Of a stretch of DNA of 31,363 bases, positions 24,673 through 31,363 are shown piece after piece. Position numbers and translations under genes: made by a program. Within the stretch, counting starts at the first letter, position 1. Every line of letters begins with the position of its first letter. The stretch spans positions 1-31,363 of the forward strand of contig JBEIHC010000021.1 in the NCBI GenBank assembly GCA_040381555.1, read 5' to 3'. This DNA comes from CANHCC01 sp040381555 (GTDB lineage Bacteria > Bacteroidota > Bacteroidia > J057 > RFSG01). The notes under the pieces were generated by a model. It was not told the origin of the DNA, did not search any database, and saw only the letters and a list, made by a program, of their open reading frames with translations.

Positions 24673-26677
24673 AACGCCACATGATTTTGTCGATACTTAA
24701 TTTTAGAGTTGATTTTTTCCCTTCATTTTGACTGGGTTCAATCATACCTGTTTCCTGCAAGATACGAATATATTTTTTGGCTGTGGAAGGCTTCACAGCT
24801 AGTTCTACTTCCATCTCTTTTGCGGTAAATCCTTTCCCTGATTTTTGTATCAAAAAGGCTGGCATATCAAAAACTACTTCAAATATATGCCCCTTTAAGT
24901 ACAAATCATGGAACATTAAGCGGATGCCTTCTTCCAGACTGCGACTACTGGAAACTTGTTCATTTAAGAAATTACCTAATCTATTTACTTCATTAAGAGA
25001 TATATAACTCCGTAAATTGCGATACGAGAATTTTAAATGTTCAGATGCCGCAGGTAAGTCTCCCTTGGTGATAGATATGGTCTGATTGATAATTTTATTC
25101 CGAATATCGTTCGGGACATCCTTGAAGTCCTCCCAACGCCCTTGGAGAAAGTGTAATGGGTTTAAAGGATTTTCTATTTTACGGATAATTTGTCGCGCAA
25201 TTTCATATCCGGGTGAGTCCTGATTGAATCTAGCGGAAAGAGCCAAAACCCTGAGCTGAAGCATGTAAGTGGCCAAACTCGAATGAATATTGTGTTTGGT
25301 AATTTCTTCAACTTTTTTGAATTCATTTTGATAGACTCGAAACAATGAAATTCCAGTTTCCTCCGGAAAGTTCTCTTGTAACATTATAAACCGAGTATGA
25401 TATTCAAGGTAGGCTGGAATGTTGTTAATTAACGGAGATACGCCTGGTTTTCTAAACTCTCGGAGGTAAACATAATTCAGTTCCTTAAACAAATATACTA
25501 AGGTTTCTGCCTCAAAAGTTTCCTTCCGATGTAACAAAAATTGGATGTTTTGAACCAGGAACTTTTCGGCCATTACTACTTGGTCCACCTTTAGCCAAGT
25601 ATGTCCAAAAAATACACCGAGTTGGATCAAAGAACGGAAGCATTGTACTTGTTTTAAGTAAAAGATAAGCTCATTGGTTTTTTCCAACGCTAATTTATTT
25701 TTACCGGAATATACAAGCAAAGGGATCGTGAATGCTTTAAGACGATTCTGGATCGCTTCATTATTTGCTATGACCTTTGGGATCAGCTTAATGGTTTCGG
25801 ATAGTTTTAGAATTTGTGAGGAATACAAAGTGGATTGACTTGTTTGTATTCTCAAAAACAAAGGATTTATTTCCGAGAGTAAGGTGAAAAATAAGCAAAT
25901 TGTATTTACTCCTGAATATTTATCCTCCTGAGTTAAGTCAGTGATTGTTTTAGCCAAAAAAGAGGGCGCTTGTTCCGGATATTCAATCACTTCGCGAATC
26001 CGATTTCGAAATCGCATCAATAAAACTAAGTGCTTGTCTTCTGGCTTTACTGGTTCAAAGTCCTCTATCGAGTTTACCAATTTCTCAATCTGAACAGACG
26101 AAGATTGCTCTGGCAGTGAAAGGTGGTAATCATATAAAAAGGTCTGAGCAAGCAGGTGAAATGGATTCTGATCCTTGGGATTGGTCAATCTTTCAAGCCA
26201 AGGCTTACATTTTTTGCGTATTTCCACTTGATCCTCTTTCAAGTAGATGAATCCGATCAACATTATGCTGTATTGCTGTATAGACTCCGGTAGTAGGCTC
26301 CAATCAATCTCTTCCAGACTGTTTTCGAATTTTTCAATAGTATCCTTCCTACATAATCTTTGGGTTGCTGCCTTAAGTAGGGTTAAATAAGCTCTTGCCC
26401 ATTCTTCCTCTTTCTCTAAGGAATCCGGAATTAATTGTTCTATTCGGCTAGCTGAGATAGAATCCTGATTAAGCAAGTGATGCATCACCAGTATGCTTGC
26501 CTGAGTCAAATCCGACTCTGAGGAGGTGAAAATACCTGAACTAGAGGAAGATATCTGCTCCGGGGTGGAAATAAACAACTCAAGAACCTTTTGATTAATG
26601 TCCTGATTGGTTGGGGACAATAATTCAAGCTGCTTGGAGGATTTTGAAAAAAAATGAAAAAGAAAAAATGCGTTCAT
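24629..26677 (-). CDS. Large alpha-helical protein with C-terminal winged-helix domain, unknown
   Basis: 682 residues, not recognised as a named family. Residues about 60-560 are almost entirely helical with degenerate repeat character (TPR- or HEAT-like, for example FRSLIQLGVFFGHTWLKVDQ). Residues about 600-660 look like a winged helix-turn-helix: GFTAKEMEVELAVKPSTAKK followed by YIRILQETGMIEPSQ, in which the second helix would contact DNA. There is no signal peptide, so it is probably cytoplasmic. This layout, a long helical sensor or scaffold plus a DNA-binding end, suggests a regulator. It overlaps the ChaN-like gene by 44 bp. Upstream lies a 241-bp divergent region towards lhgO. Confidence 0.7.
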   Translation of the reverse strand: MNAFFLFHFFSKSSKQLELLSPTNQDINQKVLELFISTPEQISSSSSGIFTSSESDLTQASILVMHHLLNQDSISASRIEQLIPDSLEKEEEWARAYLTLLKAATQRLCRKDTIEKFENSLEEIDWSLLPESIQQYSIMLIGFIYLKEDQVEIRKKCKPWLERLTNPKDQNPFHLLAQTFLYDYHLSLPEQSSSVQIEKLVNSIEDFEPVKPEDKHLVLLMRFRNRIREVIEYPEQAPSFLAKTITDLTQEDKYSGVNTICLFFTLLSEINPLFLRIQTSQSTLYSSQILKLSETIKLIPKVIANNEAIQNRLKAFTIPLLVYSGKNKLALEKTNELIFYLKQVQCFRSLIQLGVFFGHTWLKVDQVVMAEKFLVQNIQFLLHRKETFEAETLVYLFKELNYVYLREFRKPGVSPLINNIPAYLEYHTRFIMLQENFPEETGISLFRVYQNEFKKVEEITKHNIHSSLATYMLQLRVLALSARFNQDSPGYEIARQIIRKIENPLNPLHFLQGRWEDFKDVPNDIRNKIINQTISITKGDLPAASEHLKFSYRNLRSYISLNEVNRLGNFLNEQVSSSRSLEEGIRLMFHDLYLKGHIFEVVFDMPAFLIQKSGKGFTAKEMEVELAVKPSTAKKYIRILQETGMIEPSQNEGKKSTLKLSIDKIMWRYAEEKSKKTNQVPV

Positions 26678-26796
26678 AAAAAAAGTATTCCATTAAAAGT
26701 AATTCAGCTCTTTAAGGTTACACGAATGCTGAAATAAAAAACATGCAAATATAGAAAATAATCAGCCGATTTCGGAAACTATCCCCTTCGATTTGG

Positions 26797-26804
26797 TATT
26801 TTTG
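26797..26804 (+). promoter_or_regulatory. Possible -7 box for the lhgO operon
   Basis: TATTTTTG is an exact match in the divergent 241-bp region, giving a leader of about 105 nt. There is no good -33 TTG. A nearer imperfect box (TTTTTTTG, 7 nt before the ATG) is an alternative. Confidence 0.3.
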
Positions 26805-26918
26805 CCCTGTTCATTGGATTCTATTTTATTTTCTCCAGGATTAGGGTAAATAATTCTTTTCAGGATATTTTAATAACAGGATTCAAAATCAATAAATTAA
26901 TTATTTTTTTGTACGAAT

Positions 26919-28139
26919 ATGAATAGGCAATTTGATATTGCAATCATTGGCGGAGGAATGGTAGGTCTGGCTTCTGCTTGGAAATTGAGTCGCCGGTTTC
27001 CTACATTGAAAATGATAGTGTTTGAAAAAGAATCTGGGCTTTCTAAGCATCAAACAGGGCGAAACTCAGGCGTAATTCATTCGGGCATTTACTATAAACC
27101 CGGTTCTTTCAAATCCCAAAATTGCGTAGAAGGCAGAAGAGAATTAGTTGCCTTTTCCAAGGAACATAAGATTGCCCATGATATTTGCGGAAAATTAATC
27201 GTGGCAACTAATACCTCTGAACTTCCCTTCCTCGAGAAAATTTTTAACCATGGCACGCAGAATGGTATTGAGGATATGGTAATGATTAGTTCTGATACCA
27301 TACGGGAAATTGAGCCCTATTGCACAGGCATTGCAGGTATTCGAGTTGGATGCACAGGCATTATCGATTTTCCCGGTGTTGTTCATAAAATGGCAGAGTT
27401 GTTTCTTGCGATCAATCCCGATAATGAAATACATACAGGAGAAGAAGTCTTGGGAACAGTAAAGCAAGGTGAATTCTCAATTATTCGAACTCAGAAGTCA
27501 GATTATCAAGCAAATGGACTCATTTTTTGTGGAGGCTTACAAAGTGATCGTTTAGCTTTACAGGACGGAGTAGATCAAAAAATGCGTATCCTGGGTTTTC
27601 GAGGAGATTATTATGACCTCTCTGATTCCGGAATGCATAAAGTTCGAAATTTGATTTACCCGGTACCAAACCCTCAGTTCCCTTTTCTTGGAGTACATTT
27701 TACCAGAATGATTCATGGGGGAGTGGAATGTGGCCCCAATGCTGTCTTTACTTTCAAACGAGAGGGATACGGAAAATTGGATTTTAACTTGAAAGATACT
27801 TCTGAAGCATTGGCCTTTAAAGGGACTTGGAAATTTCTTTCCCGGCACTGGAGATTCGGCTTAGATGAGTATCGGAGAGCATTCTCCAAACGCTTATTTT
27901 TGAATCGTCTGCAAAAGTTAATTCCTTCACTTGAGATGAATGACTTGGTGCCGGGACGCTCCGGTGTTCGAGCAATGGCGCTTGACCCCGATGGTCAAAT
28001 GGTAGATGATTTTAGAATTGCAACCGGACCTGGTTCTATTCATGTTCTAAATGCCCCTTCACCAGCAGCTACTGCTGGACTCGCAATTGGGGAATCTATT
28101 GCCGAAAAAGCTATTCAACATTTTAATCTACCTGTATGA
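26919..28139 (+). CDS. lhgO: L-2-hydroxyglutarate oxidase (LhgO family)
   Basis: 406 residues. The FAD-binding start is FDIAIIGGGMVGLASAWKLS (GxGxxG 11-16) with the acidic FEKE about 20 residues later. The LhgO-specific blocks are KHQTGRNSGVIHSGIYYKPG, CGKLIVATN, LGFRGDYYDL, PFLGVHFTRMIHGGVECGPN, VPGRSGVRAMALDPDG and NAPSPAATAGLAIGE. The enzyme oxidises L-2-hydroxyglutarate to 2-oxoglutarate, a metabolite-repair step. It is the first gene of a five-gene unit, and its stop overlaps the next start (ATGA). Confidence 0.95.
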   Translation: MNRQFDIAIIGGGMVGLASAWKLSRRFPTLKMIVFEKESGLSKHQTGRNSGVIHSGIYYKPGSFKSQNCVEGRRELVAFSKEHKIAHDICGKLIVATNTSELPFLEKIFNHGTQNGIEDMVMISSDTIREIEPYCTGIAGIRVGCTGIIDFPGVVHKMAELFLAINPDNEIHTGEEVLGTVKQGEFSIIRTQKSDYQANGLIFCGGLQSDRLALQDGVDQKMRILGFRGDYYDLSDSGMHKVRNLIYPVPNPQFPFLGVHFTRMIHGGVECGPNAVFTFKREGYGKLDFNLKDTSEALAFKGTWKFLSRHWRFGLDEYRRAFSKRLFLNRLQKLIPSLEMNDLVPGRSGVRAMALDPDGQMVDDFRIATGPGSIHVLNAPSPAATAGLAIGESIAEKAIQHFNLPV

Positions 28140-28588
28140 ACAAAGGGGATTTACTTCCGGAATTTCTAAGCCTCGTATATGGGGAAAAACTCTATTCCAT
28201 TCCAGATTTTAAACAGCCAGCTATTAAAATCATTCATAAACCAGACGCCGGAATTACCTTCTTTGTTCGGGAGGCCGAAATGCAAAGGAAGGACCTAATG
28301 GAACTGCTAAAGAAAATTGTGGAAGCAATGAAAATCCCCTTCGCTGAAGTGAGTTTCGGCAGAATGGTTCGTCCTGCACAAAAACAAGATTTTCAATCCA
28401 TGAAAACTCCTTATGGGGTCATTTTGGATTTAAACTATTTTCCCCTCGATCCTGGTATGGATACCCGAACAGATTTTACCGGTCTATATGTATTGCCTTG
28501 CTTGGCAGATATGCAGGAAAATGAATCTGTCAAACGAAAATCTTGGATTGTTCTTAAGCGGTTATCTGAAATCTATTTGGCTAAATGA
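28136..28588 (+). CDS. Conserved-looking small protein in lhgO-rdgB-udk operon, unknown
   Basis: 150 residues, function not recognised. It overlaps lhgO before it and rdgB after it by 4 bp each (ATGA), so it is translated with them. The composition is soluble alpha/beta (GVILDLNYFPLDPG, TGLYVLPCLADM). The ending LPCLADMQENESVKRKSWIV followed by LKRL resembles the C-terminal helix seen in the DNA polymerase III psi subunit and in uracil-DNA glycosylase-fold proteins (a LP/HP..L..NP..KR..W..L pattern). This is a weak similarity seen by eye. The uracil-glycosylase active-site motifs are absent, so a non-catalytic relative is the most one can propose. Confidence 0.75.
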   Translation: MNKGDLLPEFLSLVYGEKLYSIPDFKQPAIKIIHKPDAGITFFVREAEMQRKDLMELLKKIVEAMKIPFAEVSFGRMVRPAQKQDFQSMKTPYGVILDLNYFPLDPGMDTRTDFTGLYVLPCLADMQENESVKRKSWIVLKRLSEIYLAK

Positions 28589-29175
28589 AAAATTGGGTTC
28601 TCGCTTCCTTCAATCCTGATAAAGTAAAGGAAATTTTGGCTTTGATGCCGGATGGTTTTTCTATTCAATTATTGGGCTCTTTTCCCAATGCTATTGAACC
28701 AGTTGAAAATGGATTAACTCTGGAAGAAAATGCTGAAATTAAATCCTTGTATGCTTCTCAACTTACCGGATTACCTGCACTCGCCGACGATACCGGATTG
28801 AGTGTGGATGCCTTGGGCGGCTCCCCGGGAGTTTTTTCCGCCCGGTATGCTGGCGAACCCTCCAATAGTAAAGCTAATATTCGAAAGTTGTTGGATGCTT
28901 TAGATATCCACGAAAATCGAAAAGCCCATTTTGAAACTGTAATTTGCCTGACAGGAATTCCAACTGGAACTGTTTTTCTCAAAGGAAAACTGCATGGTTC
29001 TATTGCCCGAGAGCCCATTGGTGCCGGAGGTTTTGGATATGATCCCATTTTTATTCCTGAAGGATCTTCTCGGTCTTTGGCCGAGTATTCAAAAGAAGAA
29101 AAAAATTCTATTTCTCATAGAGGATTAGCCATTCGCGCTTTTCTACAATGGCTCAAACAAAATGCAATTAACTAA
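28585..29175 (+). CDS. rdgB: XTP/dITP pyrophosphatase (RdgB/HAM1)
   Basis: 196 residues. The N-terminal substrate/metal motif is ASFNPDKVKE (7-16). ENGLTLEENAEIKS and LPALADDTGLSVDALGGSPG follow, with acidic D68/D69. Later come GVFSARYAG, GGFGYDPIFIPEG and the closing KNSISHRGLAIRAF. All are family signatures. It hydrolyses ITP, dITP and XTP to monophosphates and keeps damaged purines out of nucleic acids. It starts in an ATGA overlap with the previous gene and overlaps udk by 14 bp. The company of lhgO suggests a metabolite and nucleotide clean-up operon. Confidence 0.97.
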   Translation: MKNWVLASFNPDKVKEILALMPDGFSIQLLGSFPNAIEPVENGLTLEENAEIKSLYASQLTGLPALADDTGLSVDALGGSPGVFSARYAGEPSNSKANIRKLLDALDIHENRKAHFETVICLTGIPTGTVFLKGKLHGSIAREPIGAGGFGYDPIFIPEGSSRSLAEYSKEEKNSISHRGLAIRAFLQWLKQNAIN

Positions 29176-29803
29176 ACCTTACTTTGTTGGTGTTTCGGGT
29201 GGAAGTGCATCCGGAAAAACCTATCTCCTCAATCAAATAATGAAACGAATTCCTGAAAATCAGATTACTCTGATTTCCCAGGATAATTACTACAAAAAGT
29301 TAGAACATCAGAGTAGGAAGTCCGATGGTACAGTCAATTTCGATCATCCTGATTCCATTGACTTAGATAAGTTTACAAAGGACCTGCAACTATTGATGGA
29401 GGGTAAATCTTTTAATATTGAGGAATACACCTTCAACAATCCAACTATTACTCCGAAGATGCTGACTTATCATCCAGCACCGATCGTTTTAGTAGAAGGC
29501 TTGTTTATTTTCTATCAATCCGATTTATTTGATTTATTGAATCTAAAAGTTTTTGTGGATGCAGATGAGCACATCAAGCTTTCTAGGCGTATTATTCGCG
29601 ATTATTCTGAACGAGGGTATGGCCTCGAAGACATTTTAAAGCAATATGAGCTGGATGTAATCCCCATGTACAATAAGTTTGTTCGTCCTTACAAGGAAAG
29701 TTGTGACCTGATTATTCCGAATAATCACCACATGAATAAGGCCCTTGAAGTATTGTTAGATCATTTGCAAATCAAAGCGGCTCAAAATGGAAGACAGGAA
29801 TAA
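29162..29803 (+). CDS. udk: Uridine kinase
   Basis: 213 residues. The P-loop is GGSASGKT (13-20), with ISQDNYYKKLEHQ after it, NFDHPDSID (46-54 region), PIVLVEGLFIFYQSDLFDL and KVFVDADEHIKLSRRIIRD, which are the uridine/cytidine kinase blocks. It phosphorylates uridine and cytidine with GTP or ATP in pyrimidine salvage. The start overlaps rdgB by 14 bp and the end overlaps the Sel1-like gene by 17 bp. The length is normal for the bacterial enzyme. Confidence 0.95.
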   Translation: MQLTKPYFVGVSGGSASGKTYLLNQIMKRIPENQITLISQDNYYKKLEHQSRKSDGTVNFDHPDSIDLDKFTKDLQLLMEGKSFNIEEYTFNNPTITPKMLTYHPAPIVLVEGLFIFYQSDLFDLLNLKVFVDADEHIKLSRRIIRDYSERGYGLEDILKQYELDVIPMYNKFVRPYKESCDLIIPNNHHMNKALEVLLDHLQIKAAQNGRQE

Positions 29804-30683
29804 TCTCAATACGGGTGCTCTGTCGGGATTGGTTTGTCGTATACTTTATTCCCTATTTCTGCTTGGCATACTAGGTAATGACTGGGTTCTAGCGCAACCT
29901 AATTCTTTAGGAACATTGCGTGCAGAGGCTAACTCCGGAAGCATTGAGGCGAGATTGAAATTGGCAGAATGTTTTGCCTTAGGTCTGGATTGTCCTGAAA
30001 ACCAAGACTCCCTGTTGTATTACCTGAAGCCTTTATTAAAAATCAGCAATCCAGATGCTTGTTTTTTGGTAGGTAATACCTATTTACGCAGTGGAACACG
30101 AACTATTTCAGATGGTTTGCGCTATTTGGAAATGGCAGCTGAGAAAGGAATGGTACAAGCCGTTCTTGTATTATTGGAGGTATATTCTGGTAAAGATGCC
30201 AAGGGCCCTTTCGCAAATTCAGCCTTGGCAGCCAAGAAAAATGACCCAAGTTTATTTAGAATTGCCTCTAAGGCAAGTACATTGAAGGAGCCTGTTTCTG
30301 CTTTTTATTTGGGAATGTGTTACTTGGAAGGAAGAGGTACCCTGCCTAACGACAGTTTAGCTTTACATTGGTTATCCTATTCTGCAACTTGGGGATATTG
30401 CCCAGCTCAATTGGTGATGGGAGATATTTGGTTTAGAGCAAAGACAGCTCAAGGGTATAATTTGACTAAAGCCTTGGATTATTATTCAGCAGCAAAAGAA
30501 AATTATAAATGCACAATCGAACAAAAGGGCGGTGGTATTGAAGGGGAGGCTTGGGTGGAGCGTTGTTTCAGCATGCTCTGGAATTCAACCTGGGAGGCTA
30601 CTTGTTTGCTTTGGGATCACCGAATCGAATTACTAGTTCCCGAGGTAAAAGAAAAAGATTTTCAAAAAAATAGATTTCCTTAA
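29787..30683 (+). CDS. Secreted Sel1-like/TPR repeat protein
   Basis: 298 residues. It has a hydrophobic signal segment (about 15-36, LVCRILYSLFLLGILGNDWV, then LAQ). The body contains Sel1-like repeats, the clearest being SAFYLGMCYLEGRGTLPNDS followed by LALHWLSYSATWGYCPAQLV (about 170-209). An earlier one includes DACFLVGNTYLRSGTRTISD followed by GLRYLEMAAEKG (about 91-122). Sel1 repeats are protein-binding scaffolds, here predicted to be periplasmic. It overlaps udk by 17 bp and ends the five-gene unit. Its functional link to the metabolic genes before it is not evident. Confidence 0.8.
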   Translation: MEDRNNLNTGALSGLVCRILYSLFLLGILGNDWVLAQPNSLGTLRAEANSGSIEARLKLAECFALGLDCPENQDSLLYYLKPLLKISNPDACFLVGNTYLRSGTRTISDGLRYLEMAAEKGMVQAVLVLLEVYSGKDAKGPFANSALAAKKNDPSLFRIASKASTLKEPVSAFYLGMCYLEGRGTLPNDSLALHWLSYSATWGYCPAQLVMGDIWFRAKTAQGYNLTKALDYYSAAKENYKCTIEQKGGGIEGEAWVERCFSMLWNSTWEATCLLWDHRIELLVPEVKEKDFQKNRFP

Positions 30684-31097
30684 CTGGCTTTGGGCAAAAC
30701 TTTTATGCTCAGCAAGGTTTGTCTAATACCTATTCTGTATGATTTTATTGGCTCTACGCCGTTTTATTTGGGTATAGTAAAATTTTCAATAAAATCTTAT
30801 TAGGGCTTGCTGAGAAAGTATAAACCCTCACTATAGCTTAATTACAAGCATACAGTTATTATTTGAACGCAAGGAATTATTATTGGATGTATTATAAAGT
30901 ACGCATTAAGTTGAATGCTAACCTAAAATAATAAGAACATCTAAATCCCTGTTTAGGGTAAACCTATTTATTGCCATTGCTTTCTTACGAAACCCTTACT
31001 ACCCTAAGCTACATGTTACACGCATAATTAAATCTAATGCACAGTGGCTTATGGGTGGCGTCCCTTCAGGGAGGGGTAGGGAGGGGGCAGATTACAG
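30684..31097. other. Intergenic region between operon end and IS element
   Basis: No gene seen. It holds a 9-bp inverted repeat (CTCAGCAAG at 30708-30716, CTTGCTGAG at 30806-30814) 89 bp apart, and a G-rich block at 31069-31087 next to the IS end. Confidence 0.6.
31069..31087 (+). other. G-quadruplex-type G-run block
   Basis: GGGAGGGGTAGGGAGGGGG has four G runs of 3-5 with loops of 1-2 nt. The first run also pairs in a short hairpin (TCCCT-TC-AGGGA, 31061-31072). Confidence 0.75.
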
Positions 31098-31363
31098 TGT
31101 ATCGTCCTGAAAAAAGTTTACAGTTTATTCTTCTTAGTACTGGTATTAGTTGACAAATATATTGATAATCCTGAGTCATGTTTACATATGAATATTATGT
31201 AAAGTAATAAGGGCGCCAAAGTCGTTTCACATTCAATGGCTCGTGTGAAAAATGAACCTGATCAGGAGTTAGATTACCTATGCTCATGTGGGGTCTCTCG
31301 GTATTATATAAAGCTATTGCCTGGGGTAAATACCTCATCGCTTCATCTATTGTTTTAATATCC
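31098..31363 (-). mobile_element. IS3-family insertion sequence, one end (rest outside window)
   Basis: The transposase 3' end lies at 31195-31363. The terminus is proposed at 31098 with TGTATCGTCCTGAAAAAAGT as the inverted-repeat start. TCCTGA-N6-TTTACA occurs at 31105-31122 and again at 31169-31186, as expected for paired transposase-binding sites. The other end and the target duplication are not visible. Confidence 0.75.
31195..31363 (-). CDS. IS3-family transposase OrfB, C-terminal end only
   Basis: The minus-strand frame covers the last 55 codons and is open to the window edge. It contains AIALYNTERPHMSIGNLTPD, the hallmark end of the IS3-type DDE integrase core (YN..RPH..L...TP), and ends KRLWRPYYFT before TAA. 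The catalytic DDE residues lie outside the window. No disruption is visible in this part, so I cannot say whether the element is intact. Confidence 0.9.
   Translation of the reverse strand, partial: DIKTIDEAMRYLPQAIALYNTERPHMSIGNLTPDQVHFSHEPLNVKRLWRPYYFT

Noticed and set aside
31057..31070. GGCGTCCCTT near the G-rich block as an inverted copy of the array motif
   Set aside because: Only seven central bases agree and the flanking arms do not pair as in the array.

Overview
The window reads as a chromosomal segment of a member of the Bacteroidota. The sequence evidence is AT-rich DNA, promoters of the TAnnTTTG type, almost no Shine-Dalgarno sequences, a secreted protein with a type IX secretion sorting tail, a LytS/LytTR two-component pair, and lipoprotein and outer-membrane beta-barrel styles typical of that phylum. 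A genus cannot be assigned from the sequence alone. Most genes are housekeeping or envelope genes. The right edge is mobile DNA.

Layout. Positions 2-721 hold the 3' end of a TPR protein gene, closed by a bidirectional terminator. 5561-789 (minus) is a sensor kinase, LytTR regulator and M16 protease series. 5679-8020 holds a lipid A-type acyltransferase and a DASS/SLC13 transporter, convergent and sharing one CTAG as stop codons. 8250-9746 encodes a secreted transglutaminase-like protein. 9747-10615 is non-coding and carries a 2.5-copy higher-order repeat built on a 13-15 bp palindrome, then a tRNA-Arg(ACG) with its own terminator. 10736-13550 holds a MoxR ATPase, an RRM RNA-binding protein and a fumarylacetoacetase-family enzyme. 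13576-16157 holds a large predicted barrel protein and UbiX. A 494-bp convergent gap with inverted repeats follows. 16652-18809 (minus) holds an NDP-sugar epimerase-type SDR and a SMYD-like SET protein. 18879-21491 is a lipoprotein and RecG. 21499-26677 (minus) holds a small barrel protein, a T9SS choice-of-anchor B protein, a ChaN-like protein and a 682-residue helical protein ending in a winged helix. 26919-30683 is a tightly overlapping five-gene operon: lhgO, an unknown gene, rdgB, udk and a Sel1-like protein. 31098 to the end is the terminus of an IS3-family element.

Three observations stand out. First, the palindrome array at 9799-10343 alternates two unit types, and the same 15-bp palindrome recurs about 11.5 kb away inside a coding sequence. 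Second, five genes have an exact TAnnTTTG box only 4-6 nt before the start codon, which predicts leaderless mRNAs. Third, a eukaryote-like SMYD-type SET protein sits in an otherwise ordinary bacterial neighbourhood. I see no CRISPR array, prophage or recognisable defence system.
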